In this document: in pieces, positions 8,303 through 16,725 of the stretch | Layout: each line of letters starts with the position of its first letter | Numbering within the stretch: the stretch's first letter is position 1 | DNA from: an uncultured Pseudomonadota bacterium | GTDB taxonomy: Bacteria; Myxococcota_A; Bradymonadia; Bradymonadales; Bradymonadaceae | Assembly: GCA_913057905.1 (NCBI GenBank) | Contig: CAJXPB010000007.1 | Span: forward strand, 121,807 to 185,806 | Reading direction: 5' to 3' | Length of the DNA stretch: 64,000 bases | Made by a program: the position numbers and the translations under genes | The notes under the pieces: generated by a model | Database searches by the model: none | What the model was told of the DNA's origin: nothing | Seen by the model: the letters and a program-made list of their open reading frames with translations, nothing else

Positions 8303-11043
8303 GTGTTTGCCGACCCGTCCCCCGACTCCATCCAATTCGGCTGGGGGACACCCTCCGCAGGAACCTCGGCCGGGGCGACCATCTCGGGGAGATCGCGCAT
8401 CTCGATCTCGCCGGACTCACACCGTAGCACCGCCAGGTCGACCAGCAGCTTCGCCTCGCGAATCTCCGCCGGGAAGGGATGCGCCAGCAACGAAGCCATC
8501 GCCTTGTCGGTGAAGCCGTCGACCTCCAGATTGCGCAACCGAGCGTACCGGTCGCGATAGTAGTCGAGCAGCTTCGGCAGCAGGGTCCGTCGCCGACGCA
8601 GCGGAGGCACGATCAACTCGCGATCCTCCAGGCGATCCCGCACGCCGCTGGATCGATCCCCGACCACCGAGCGGTCTTCGACGTTGTCGGCCTGGAAGGC
8701 CAGGAACAGACGGAAATCCAGTTCATCGGATGCATTGCACAAGCCGAGAATGACACTGTCAGACAGCCGGTCGGCCGACCGGACCAGCAGCGCACCCCCG
8801 CGGGCCGTCTCGACAAAGCCGTTGAATTCGGCGGGGTCGCTCGCCTCGGATTCGCCGAAGAGCCGCCGATGGTGATCATCGGCGGAGTCGAGAAATGCGT
8901 TGTAGATGGCGAGGGCATCGGGAGACCGGTCATCGAGATGCATGGCATACCGGACGGCGAAGGATTTTCCGGCGCCGATACTCCCACCGACGGCGACGGG
9001 CTCCCGGGATTCCAACAGATAGGTGAGCCCCTCGACCAACTCCGGCTCCAAGAGCGCATCGGCGTGCCGAGACGGTTCGACGACCTGGCGCCACCGATCC
9101 TGGAGCGTCTGGACCTGCTGGGCCAACGAGCTGCGGTCTCCGCGCAGCATCTCGATCGTCTCCTCGGCTTCCTCGAGTTGGCCCCGCAGTTCCCCGAGCC
9201 TCTGCTCCGCTTCGTCGGCCCGGGCGACCTCCTCGCGCAGCTTCTCCTGGTCGAACTCCCGTGTCTCGGAGGCTTCCCCATCGGACTCCTCGGCCGATGC
9301 ATTGTCTGCCTTGTCGGCCGTGCCGACCGACGAGTCGTCGGCAGACGGCTGCGTCGACGTCGAACCCGTGAGGTGTCCGAGGGTGTCGAAGCGTTCCATC
9401 ATCTCGATGTGGGCAGCGGTCCAGGCCCCCATCCCGAGCTCTCGCTGGGCGAAATCGATCGTCTCCGCGGACGCATACGACGGCAATTCCGCCGCATCGG
9501 ATTCCTCCATCGCCAGTGCCACCAGGTCCGTGTTCGGGAACTTCAGGGCCCCCTCGGGCGTATTCAGACGCAACGCGAGGACGATGTCCATCGTTTGGGC
9601 GATTCCGCTCAGGGGATGTCCCCCGCGGTCCTCGTGGGACGGCAGGGGGATGCGGGTGCGCTCCTGCAGGAGAATCGAGACGAGGTCGCGCACCTCGGAG
9701 GGTGCCGAGGCGAAGGTGACGTCGCCGGCGTTCCATCGAGCTACCACCGACAGGCCACCCTGCTGGAGCACCAGCATCGGACGGGTATGGGGCATTTCAT
9801 CGGCCAGATTTCCAAGGTAGCGCACGATCGAATCGCGTCGGTCCGACGCGTCGACCAGCTCGCTGTATCCGGCTCGCGAGGGGCCGCGACTCATGAAAAG
9901 TACATCGCCGAACCAGACGAACGCAAAGAAGGCGGTGGCGAACCATCTCCAGATCTTTTCTTCGAAGAAAGCCGGGACCAGACTCCACGAGAGGACGGCC
10001 GTGGAAATCGCGACGATGAGAATTCCGACGAGGTACCCGCCGCCCTCGCGCAGGGTCATGTGGGGTCGGTCGTCAAAGGCCACCAGGATGATCTCGTAGG
10101 CCAGGAACAATCCGGCGACGAAGGCTCCGGCGTAGAGGGCATCTTCAGCGTGCTCCAGGGCCCCCTGCAGGAGCATCGCGACGATGACCACCGCCGAGAG
10201 CGCGCCGATGACCAGCGATCCCAGCCCCTTGCTTCCAGAGACTCGCGGGAAGGCTCGTGCCCGGGCAAACATCGCCAGGGGCCGAGCCATCACAAGGGCC
10301 GTGATCACCCCCGAGGCGAGGACGTAATCGCTGAGCAACCACTGGTACCAGACGGTCAGCAATGCCACCCAGCCGAACCCGAGAGTCTCCAGCGCCACGG
10401 CGGCCGCCGAGACCTCGGGCAGCTCCGGAGACCGCAGCCGCCACAGCATGATGACCGCGATCAGGGCTACCCCGAAGACGATCCCGACGTCGCCGCCGGT
10501 CCCACGTTCTTCGACCTGAACTCGACCCGAAAAGACGGCATTCTTGCGCTCGAAGGTAAGCAGGGCTTCGTCTTCGGTCCCCAGGATCCCGCGCACACCC
10601 TCCAGGCCGACCTCCATCGGCCGGCCGTTGAGTTTGACGAGGCGATCCGTCTCGGGATTGTAGCCGGAGGGTAGCGACGTCGGGTCCAGCTCGTCGCCGC
10701 CGACCGAGATTGAAAAACGGTGGCGCGGACGGACGAGCTGATAGCGCAGGCCCTTGTCCGAGGTCAGGGCCTGGGGCGGCAGGGATTTCATGATCACGCG
10801 CAGATCACGCAGATCCGTGACCGCCTGCCCCTCGAGGGCCGTCAGCCGGTCGCCCTGCTTGAAGGTCGGCTCGGCTCCCGCCGCAGGCGCGTCGTCGACC
10901 GATCGGACCGTCAAATCGGGCCCCAGTGTGACGCCGAGGTCGGGCAGGCCCGATGCGCGATAGGTGGCAACTCCCAGACTGGCGAGGCCGAGCAGTGCGA
11001 CGATTACCCAGCTCGCCCATTCAATACGACTCATCGAGGTCAT
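8299..11043 (-). CDS. Polytopic membrane protein with PDZ-like domains and a degenerate sigma-54-activator-type AAA+ domain
   Basis: 914-residue protein with an unusual architecture. In order: an N-terminal helix (10-28); two PDZ-like stretches (about 55-112 and 120-178, with KQGDRLTALEGQ and ETDRLVKLNGR); seven membrane helices (185-201, 211-233, 239-260, 274-296, 302-323, 335-360, 364-384); a cytoplasmic region of GAF-like size (395-550); a low-complexity linker; a coiled coil (595-660); and an AAA+ domain (665-890). The last resembles NtrC-type enhancer-binding ATPases: Walker A GSIGAGKS (687-694), the FxGFVETARGGALL block, VPPLRRRRTLLPKLLDYY, and AHPFPAEIREAKLLVDLAVL. The Walker B acidic pair (normally LFLDE) reads LLVRSA, no GAFTGA loop is seen and there is no DNA-binding helix-turn-helix. 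It therefore probably does not activate RNA polymerase; a nucleotide-sensing or scaffolding role is inferred. Confidence 0.75.
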   Translation of the reverse strand: MTSMSRIEWASWVIVALLGLASLGVATYRASGLPDLGVTLGPDLTVRSVDDAPAAGAEPTFKQGDRLTALEGQAVTDLRDLRVIMKSLPPQALTSDKGLRYQLVRPRHRFSISVGGDELDPTSLPSGYNPETDRLVKLNGRPMEVGLEGVRGILGTEDEALLTFERKNAVFSGRVQVEERGTGGDVGIVFGVALIAVIMLWRLRSPELPEVSAAAVALETLGFGWVALLTVWYQWLLSDYVLASGVITALVMARPLAMFARARAFPRVSGSKGLGSLVIGALSAVVIVAMLLQGALEHAEDALYAGAFVAGLFLAYEIILVAFDDRPHMTLREGGGYLVGILIVAISTAVLSWSLVPAFFEEKIWRWFATAFFAFVWFGDVLFMSRGPSRAGYSELVDASDRRDSIVRYLGNLADEMPHTRPMLVLQQGGLSVVARWNAGDVTFASAPSEVRDLVSILLQERTRIPLPSHEDRGGHPLSGIAQTMDIVLALRLNTPEGALKFPNTDLVALAMEESDAAELPSYASAETIDFAQRELGMGAWTAAHIEMMERFDTLGHLTGSTSTQPSADDSSVGTADKADNASAEESDGEASETREFDQEKLREEVARADEAEQRLGELRGQLEEAEETIEMLRGDRSSLAQQVQTLQDRWRQVVEPSRHADALLEPELVEGLTYLLESREPVAVGGSIGAGKSFAVRYAMHLDDRSPDALAIYNAFLDSADDHHRRLFGESEASDPAEFNGFVETARGGALLVRSADRLSDSVILGLCNASDELDFRLFLAFQADNVEDRSVVGDRSSGVRDRLEDRELIVPPLRRRRTLLPKLLDYYRDRYARLRNLEVDGFTDKAMASLLAHPFPAEIREAKLLVDLAVLRCESGEIEMRDLPEMVAPAEVPAEGVPQPNWMESGDGSANT

Positions 11044-11130
11044 GTTGCGACGTTTCCCATACAGTACAATTGCCCGCCGGACGCGGAGAGCTTACCCTAG
11101 AGGTCCAGGACCCTCGCTGCCAGATTCTTT

Positions 11131-12996
11131 ATGCGTCGTTTCGGCTTCATCGCAACCTTCTCGTTGATCATCGGGGGCATTCTGGCCGGCGCCGGGTGTC
11201 GAACGGTTCAGTCAGAAGAGACCTCGTCGTCGCACGCCCTGCCGACAGGCGAGGCCGTCGAGACGGCGCTGGACCGCAGTCGCCAGGCCCTCGGCCGGGC
11301 AGATGTGTCGTCTCGCGTGCACCGTGCCGTCGAGGCCTCTCGCGACCAGGCCGCCGAGGCGCTCCAGATGGCTACCGACCGCGCCGGCGGATGGCAGATC
11401 GCACTGCCCCAACAACCCCCCTGGAAGGAGATTCTCGGCCCGCCGCCCGCCGATCTCGGCTCGATCTCAAAGGGATCGGTCAGCCACGGGCACATGCTCC
11501 GTGCGCAGAAATTTCCGCTGGAGGGCCCGAACCACTCCGTCATCGATCGCCATCGGTCTCGCAACACCAACTGGGGCACCGATGAACTCGTCGAACTGTT
11601 GCTGGCCGCCGCCGGAGACGTCGCCGCGGAGTTCCCCGACTCGACGATGCGCGTCGGAAATCTCGGGTATCCGGACGGGGGCGATATCTACTGGAGTTCG
11701 TCGCACAACAACGGCCGCGACGCCGACCTGGCCTTCTATGCCCGCAGAGCCGATACGGGTGAGCGCGTGCCAACACCCAGTCTGGTAAAGTTCGGACCCG
11801 ACGGACGGGCGCGTTCGAATCCCGACCTCGTCTTCGACACACCTCGCAACTGGGTGCTGGTCCGCTCGCTTCTGACGGGAGAGGCCCAGATCCAGTGGCT
11901 CTTTATAAGCAAGTCCCTCAAGAAGCGACTCCTGACCCATGCCCGCCGGATCGACGAACCGGATCGCCTGATTCGTCGGGCCCGTTCGGTCCTTCATCAA
12001 CCAACCGACGCACCTCCCCACGCCGATCATCTCCATGTTCGAATCACGTGCTCGGTGGACGACCGCCTGCGCGGATGCATCGACTGGGGGCCCCGCTGGA
12101 GCTGGGTCGACTGGTACGTCCCGGAGCTGAAGGCCCGGGCGCTGGCCCTCGGCGAGGCCCTTCGCAGGGGCGACGAACCACAGCAGAAAAACGCGCTGGA
12201 CCTTCTCGACGCGATCCGGTCGCCCTACTCGGCCGAAGTAGCCCTTCGGTTTGCCGTCCACACCGACTCCGACGAACATCGGCAGCGGGCTCTCGAGGTA
12301 GCCGAAGCCGTCCCGCTCTGGTCGGCGACGGCTCTCCTGCGAGTCGAGGATCTGTTGGAGGGCTCGACGCTCGATTCGGAGCTTCGAGAGACCGCGTACG
12401 CGATCCTGAGGCAGAGCGACGACCCACTGGCACGAAACATCGCGATCGGCCGGTTGCTCGACGACCGGCTCTCGGCCTCCGAGCGCGCGCTCGCCGCCGA
12501 CGCGCTGCGACACCGGATGGAGGCGGGACTCGTCCCGATCCTGCTCCGGGAACTGGAACGACAGGAGCCGAGTGTGCGTGCGGAGCTTGCGACCGTCTTG
12601 CGGCGAATCACCGGCGCAGCTCCGACGGACATCGACTGGGCCTCGGCCCGCGATGGGGCCCTGGAGTCGGCGCTCGCCAAATGGGATCGCTGGTGGGAGC
12701 GCAACCGCGAGACGTCACGAACAAACTGGATCCGCCGGGCGTTCGAGCGACACGGCGCGAAGGTCCGAGAGTTGACTCGCCTGAGGACCCTCGATCAGCT
12801 CATTCCACTGCTCAAGGACACACCGGACCGCATCGCTTATCTGGCACATCGTCGGATTCGAGAGGTCACCGATCGATGGGTCCCCCTTGAAGATTGGGGG
12901 TTCGACCGGCTCCACGGATACTGGTCGGACTGGTGGAGCAAAAATCGCCAGAGATTACTGGCCGAACGAGAGGTCGAACGCGAGTCGATCAACTGA
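11131..12996 (+). CDS. MepA-like murein endopeptidase lipoprotein with helical-repeat C-terminus
   Basis: Probable periplasmic LD/DD-type peptidoglycan endopeptidase of the LAS metallopeptidase fold. A signal peptide ends in LAGAGC, a possible lipidation site at C23. Residues about 115-340 match penicillin-insensitive murein endopeptidase: HSVIDRH, WGTDELVELL, and the zinc ligands in HNNGRDAD (H192, D199) and HADHLHVR (H302). The C-terminal part (about 340-560) is a series of alpha-helical hairpins resembling HEAT repeats, absent from E. coli MepA (about 270 residues). The residues needed for catalysis are present. It is divergent from the AAA+ membrane gene (87 bp gap) and convergent with the DUF507 gene. 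Confidence 0.8.
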   Translation: MRRFGFIATFSLIIGGILAGAGCRTVQSEETSSSHALPTGEAVETALDRSRQALGRADVSSRVHRAVEASRDQAAEALQMATDRAGGWQIALPQQPPWKEILGPPPADLGSISKGSVSHGHMLRAQKFPLEGPNHSVIDRHRSRNTNWGTDELVELLLAAAGDVAAEFPDSTMRVGNLGYPDGGDIYWSSSHNNGRDADLAFYARRADTGERVPTPSLVKFGPDGRARSNPDLVFDTPRNWVLVRSLLTGEAQIQWLFISKSLKKRLLTHARRIDEPDRLIRRARSVLHQPTDAPPHADHLHVRITCSVDDRLRGCIDWGPRWSWVDWYVPELKARALALGEALRRGDEPQQKNALDLLDAIRSPYSAEVALRFAVHTDSDEHRQRALEVAEAVPLWSATALLRVEDLLEGSTLDSELRETAYAILRQSDDPLARNIAIGRLLDDRLSASERALAADALRHRMEAGLVPILLRELERQEPSVRAELATVLRRITGAAPTDIDWASARDGALESALAKWDRWWERNRETSRTNWIRRAFERHGAKVRELTRLRTLDQLIPLLKDTPDRIAYLAHRRIREVTDRWVPLEDWGFDRLHGYWSDWWSKNRQRLLAEREVERESIN

Positions 12997-13011
12997 TCGC
13001 GTCCGCATCGA

Positions 13012-13521
13012 CTATTCGAGGTCTTTGGTGCGCTTCAACCGCTCCATGACCTTCCGATACTCGACGTCCCACTCCTGGGTTCCCTCTTCGACGTGCTTGA
13101 GCTGCTTTTCGGCCTCTTCTTCCATTTCCTCTTGCACGGTCATGTGCTCTCGGATGACCGGAGCCAGCTCCGCCCGGATGTCATGGTCGGGCGCAAAAAT
13201 CTCTTCGACGAAATTCGAGTGAAAGAGCATCTCGATGATCTGCTCGATAATATAACCGACGGCGTCTTCGCCGACGCCGATGCCCTTGCGCTCGGCGATC
13301 TTGTTTTTCGCCGCGCCAAATGAGAGGTCGCTCTCGGCCTTGAGGTCATTGGCCTCCTTGGCGATCTCATTGTCCGCCCGCAGATACTCCTTGAGGACGG
13401 CCTGGATATCGAGTTCAACTTCGTCTTCATTCCCGGGCTCGACCTCGACGATATCATTGGCGATCAGGGCCTCGACGATATCTTCGGTCAGGCGTGGAAT
13501 CTGTTTTCGATACAAACGCAT
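13012..13521 (-). CDS. DUF507 family protein
   Basis: Cytoplasmic protein of unknown function beginning MRLYRKQIPRLTEDIVEALI, the typical DUF507 start. It continues with acidic, helical segments (LDIQAVLKEYLRADNEI, then ERKGIGVGEDAVGYIIEQIIEMLFHSNFVEEIFA). At 169 residues it is about twice the shortest members and may hold two related halves. GGGAG is 5 nt before the ATG, and a perfect TTGACA hexamer lies upstream without a convincing -10. DUF507 genes are common in deltaproteobacteria, but no function is established. Confidence 0.85.
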   Translation of the reverse strand: MRLYRKQIPRLTEDIVEALIANDIVEVEPGNEDEVELDIQAVLKEYLRADNEIAKEANDLKAESDLSFGAAKNKIAERKGIGVGEDAVGYIIEQIIEMLFHSNFVEEIFAPDHDIRAELAPVIREHMTVQEEMEEEAEKQLKHVEEGTQEWDVEYRKVMERLKRTKDLE

Positions 13522-13669
13522 ATCGACTCCCGTAGGTGGGATCTCGGCTCAGTTCGGGCCGGTGACGGCTCGCGAGAATAGATGTTTCAGAAATCGTCCA
13601 AATGTCAACCGAATTCTGTCCGCCCCGATGCCCCACTTTAACTCGATCGATTTGAATAACGACCGTGCT

Positions 13670-13688
13670 TCGACGGTCCAACCGTCGA
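13670..13688. promoter_or_regulatory. Inverted repeat between DUF507 gene and Cys-rich lipoprotein gene
   Basis: TCGACGGT-CCA-ACCGTCGA, a perfect 8-bp inverted repeat with a 3-nt spacer, in the 220-bp divergent intergenic region. It could be an operator for either gene. No other signal explains this gap. Confidence 0.4.
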
Positions 13689-13754
13689 GAATTGAGACGT
13701 GGCGACCCGGCTGTTTGATCGCCACTTGGACGCCCACAGGAGATGGAGTCGACG

Positions 13755-15242
13755 ATGCCTGACAGACACAATCAGCTTCCTTCAGACCATCCCGGTCCCG
13801 GCCGCACGATCCGTCTGCCGATCGCACTGGGAATCTGGGTGTTTCTCGCCCTGGTTGTCTCGGGGTGTGCCGAAGGTTGTCAGGACCGGATCTCAAATCC
13901 CTTCGACTGCGAGCAAAACCCCCGGGTTTGCGACACATCCGCCGGTGACGCGGGCGCTGACACCCAAGCTGACGCCGAAGCCGACGTCGCCGATGGCAGC
14001 CAGACCGTGTGCGCGGATCACTCCGAATGTGGTCCGAACCAGCGATGCAGTCGCGGGCGATTCTGCATCCCCGATGATTCCCAGGATCCGTTGTGTGAGA
14101 CCGACGGAGAGTGCGGCTCGAATGCCCACTGCACTCCGGACGGTACGTGCGTGGCCTCCTGCACGGTCGACCTAGAGTGCGCGCCCGGCGAATCGTGCAT
14201 CGACGGACGCTGCATCGTCGGCGGCGGCTGCTCGGAGGATTCCGAATGTGGCGTCGGCGGGAGTTGTGAAGACGACGTCTGTCGAATCTCGTGCAGCGAG
14301 GACTCCGACTGCGGTCGGGATGCGTTCTGTTTCGAGGGCCAGTGTTCCTTCGGGTGCCAGGACGATACCGATTGCGCCGGCGACGGTATCTGCTGGCGGG
14401 GAGCATGCGCGCCGCCTTCCGAAGACAATCCCGACGAGCCGGCGCCCGATCCGGACGCCGGGGACGGCCGTCCCAACCCCGATCCCGATGACCCCGACGA
14501 CGACCCGACCGACCGAGATGACGCACCGACGTGTCAGACCAGCGAGGATTGCCCGGCCGACCAGACGTGCCGCGACGGCCGATGTGTCAGCGAAGGGATC
14601 TGTACCGATGATTCCGAATGTTCCCCGGGCAGCTACTGTGCTCGCGGCCAGTGCCAGCTCGCCTGCGTGGATAACACCGACTGCGCCTCCGGGCTGGAGT
14701 GCGCCGACAGCGGCCGATGTGTCGACCCCGAAACCGGCGGGCCGCCACAGCCGGCGACATGCAGCTCGTCTTCGGACTGTGAGCCCTGTGAGGCCTGCGT
14801 GCAGGGCCAATGCCGGGTCGTGGCTCGCGTCTGCGCAACAGATTCTCAGTGCGGAATCGGCAAGGACTGTCTCGATGGCCTCTGTCGCTACCAGTGTGAC
14901 GGGGCAGGAGATTGCCCGAAGGGCCAGACGTGCGAGTCGGGACTCTGCCGAGACACCTCGCCGGCGAACGCGGCCTGCACGGCTGATTCGGAGTGTTCCG
15001 ACGGACGGTGCATCAACGGGCGCTGTTGGGACAGTTGCAGCGGCCATGCCGACTGCGGCCCGCAGTTGATGTGCGACCACGGGACCTGCCAGCCCGACTG
15101 GCGGCCGGGCCCGGACTGCAACAATGCCTCGATGCAATGCCCCGCCAGCGCGAGCTGTGTGGACGGGTACTGCACGGTGCCCTGTGACAGCGACGATGCG
15201 TGTCGAAGCGGCACGTGCTCATTCGGGTACTGCACGCGATAA
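13755..15242 (+). CDS. Cysteine-rich EB/Dickkopf-like repeat lipoprotein
   Basis: Secreted lipoprotein: after a basic N-terminus the hydrophobic stretch ends in VVSGC, a good lipobox. The mature protein is built from many short cysteine modules of the pattern C-x-x-D/S-x-E/D-C-x3-x-x-C-x2-G-x-C (for example DSECSPGSYCARGQC), split by a Pro/Asp-rich linker near residues 230-260. Such modules resemble the eukaryotic EB and Dickkopf N-terminal families and are common in myxobacteria-like genomes. The pairs are probably disulfide-bonded in the periplasm or on the surface. The start at 13755 is chosen because GGAG lies 6 nt upstream; an ATG at 13743 abuts its own ribosome site. Function unknown. 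Confidence 0.8.
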   Translation: MPDRHNQLPSDHPGPGRTIRLPIALGIWVFLALVVSGCAEGCQDRISNPFDCEQNPRVCDTSAGDAGADTQADAEADVADGSQTVCADHSECGPNQRCSRGRFCIPDDSQDPLCETDGECGSNAHCTPDGTCVASCTVDLECAPGESCIDGRCIVGGGCSEDSECGVGGSCEDDVCRISCSEDSDCGRDAFCFEGQCSFGCQDDTDCAGDGICWRGACAPPSEDNPDEPAPDPDAGDGRPNPDPDDPDDDPTDRDDAPTCQTSEDCPADQTCRDGRCVSEGICTDDSECSPGSYCARGQCQLACVDNTDCASGLECADSGRCVDPETGGPPQPATCSSSSDCEPCEACVQGQCRVVARVCATDSQCGIGKDCLDGLCRYQCDGAGDCPKGQTCESGLCRDTSPANAACTADSECSDGRCINGRCWDSCSGHADCGPQLMCDHGTCQPDWRPGPDCNNASMQCPASASCVDGYCTVPCDSDDACRSGTCSFGYCTR

Positions 15243-15263
15243 ACGCCGACGCCTTTGGAAATC

Positions 15264-15316
15264 TTGCGTGGGACCGCTGCGTTGCGATAGTTAAAGGTGA
15301 GCGGTTCCGCGCAAGA
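15264..15316 (+). other. Long imperfect stem-loop between Cys-rich and transglycosylase genes
   Basis: Positions 15264-15279 pair with 15301-15316 over 16 bp with only two G-U pairs, around a 21-nt loop. It follows the stop of the lipoprotein gene by 22 nt and ends 17 nt before the transglycosylase ATG. No U-tract follows, so either a terminator-like 3' structure or a leader element masking the next start is possible. Confidence 0.5.
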
Positions 15317-15333
15317 CTCTCGGCCACGATCAC

Positions 15334-16098
15334 ATGACACCATCGGCAACAATCGGGCGCACCCTCGGGCTCTTCGCCGCAGCGGCCTGTCTGGTCGTAT
15401 GGGCGCCACGGCCGGCCTCGGCCGACCTCTACAAGTACGAGCGTGACGACGGCTCGCGTCTGATCACGACCGAACGCCGACCGGATCTGACCCTGGTCGA
15501 AGTCATCTCGGGCAGCTCCAACGCCGCGGTCTCGACGATCAACGGAGAATCCGCTCGGAAGCAGGACAACTCCTCGAGCGACGAATCCGCCGAATCGACC
15601 GAATCCGAGGCGGTCCGTCGAGCAAAACAACACCGCCGGGCCCATCAACGCCGCACCGGCCGACAGCAGCCGGCCGAACGTCCCGACCTGCCCCGCCATG
15701 CCCGTTTTGATGACCTGATCTCCGAAGCCAGCGCGGCATACGACGTTCCCGAGGCCTTCATCAAAGCGGTCATCCGCGTGGAATCGAATTTCAAGCCGGA
15801 CGCGACCAGTCACGCCGGCGCCATGGGATTGATGCAATTGATGCCGAGGACGGCCGATTATCTGAACGTCGCTCGCCCCTACGATCCGCGCCAGAATGTC
15901 TTTGGCGGAACCAAACTGCTACGTATCTTGACCGACCGTTACGACGGCGACATCAACCTGATCCTCTCGGCCTACAATGCCGGAGACGGCGCGGTGCGAA
16001 AGTACGAGGGTATCCCCTACAAACAGACGCGAGAATACGTCGCCTCGGTCTACCGTTTTTATAAGCTCTACAAGTCTCGGAAGGAGAAGTCGCAGTGA
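15334..16098 (+). CDS. Lytic transglycosylase (SLT domain) with DUF4124-like N-terminus
   Basis: Periplasmic murein-cleaving enzyme of the Slt70/MltC fold. A signal peptide (cleavage near RPASA/D, residue 30) is followed by a short DUF4124-like segment (DLYKYERDDGSRLITTERR), a charged low-complexity linker, and an SLT domain at 122-254. The catalytic glutamate is E150 in IRVESNF; GAMGLMQLMP and ILSAYNAGDGAV are the other family motifs. At 254 residues it is a short, single-domain member. Its stop overlaps the GTG of pgsA by 4 bp, so the two are probably translated together. Confidence 0.92.
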   Translation: MTPSATIGRTLGLFAAAACLVVWAPRPASADLYKYERDDGSRLITTERRPDLTLVEVISGSSNAAVSTINGESARKQDNSSSDESAESTESEAVRRAKQHRRAHQRRTGRQQPAERPDLPRHARFDDLISEASAAYDVPEAFIKAVIRVESNFKPDATSHAGAMGLMQLMPRTADYLNVARPYDPRQNVFGGTKLLRILTDRYDGDINLILSAYNAGDGAVRKYEGIPYKQTREYVASVYRFYKLYKSRKEKSQ

Positions 16099-16718
16099 GC
16101 GTCTCCAGTGTGCGAGAGGACCTCTACAATCTACCGAACATTCTGTCGGTCTTTCGCATCCTGCTGGTCCCCGCCGTCTGCATCTTTCTCTATTTCAGCG
16201 ATCCGTTCTCCAGTCTGATGGCCGTCGTGCTGTTTGCGGTCGCCAGCGCGACCGACTGGTTCGACGGGTACTGGGCCAGAAAACACGACCTGGTCAGCAT
16301 GACCGGAAAGTTTCTGGACCCGCTGGCCGACAAACTGCTGGTGATGGCTTCGCTGATCATGCTCGTCCCCCTGGGCCGCATCTCGGCGACACTGGTGATC
16401 ATCATTCTGGCCAGGGAGTTTGCCGTCATGGGGCTTCGCAGCGTCGCCGCCGGCGAAGGCCTGATCATCGCGGCCGGTCAGAGCGGAAAGTACAAGACGG
16501 CGTTTCAGATGACCGGCCTGATGGGCCTGATGATCCATTACGTCTACTCGGTCGACTTCGTCTTCGTGGAGACGAAGCTCAACTTTCACGTCATCGGCCT
16601 CTGGCTGATCATCATCTCGGTGGTCTTCTCGCTGTGGAGTGCCTACCAGTATTTCACCGGCTTTCTCGAGGGGATCGAGCGACTTCAGGAACGTCAGTCC
16701 TCCGGGGCGTCGAACTGA
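16095..16718 (+). CDS. pgsA: CDP-diacylglycerol--glycerol-3-phosphate 3-phosphatidyltransferase
   Basis: Inner-membrane enzyme making phosphatidylglycerol phosphate, the committed step to phosphatidylglycerol. The CDP-alcohol phosphotransferase signature D-x2-D-G-x2-A-R-x8-G-x3-D-x3-D is complete (DWFDGYWARKHDLVSMTGKF, followed by LDPLAD). Five or six hydrophobic helices and a length of 207 residues fit PgsA. The start is GTG, with AAGGAG 8 nt upstream, and it overlaps the preceding stop as GTGA. It is convergent with the DUF58 gene, 7 bp away. Confidence 0.95.
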   Translation: MSVSSVREDLYNLPNILSVFRILLVPAVCIFLYFSDPFSSLMAVVLFAVASATDWFDGYWARKHDLVSMTGKFLDPLADKLLVMASLIMLVPLGRISATLVIIILAREFAVMGLRSVAAGEGLIIAAGQSGKYKTAFQMTGLMGLMIHYVYSVDFVFVETKLNFHVIGLWLIIISVVFSLWSAYQYFTGFLEGIERLQERQSSGASN

Positions 16719-16725
16719 CCCGACG

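Noticed and set aside
8479-10674. Plus-strand open frame of about 730 codons
   Set aside because: Antisense to the AAA+ membrane gene; low-complexity Arg/Gly/Gln composition typical of shadow frames.
13612-13617. TTGACA -35 box upstream of the DUF507 gene
   Set aside because: The hexamer is perfect, but no -10 box lies at 15-19 bp, so no promoter was called.
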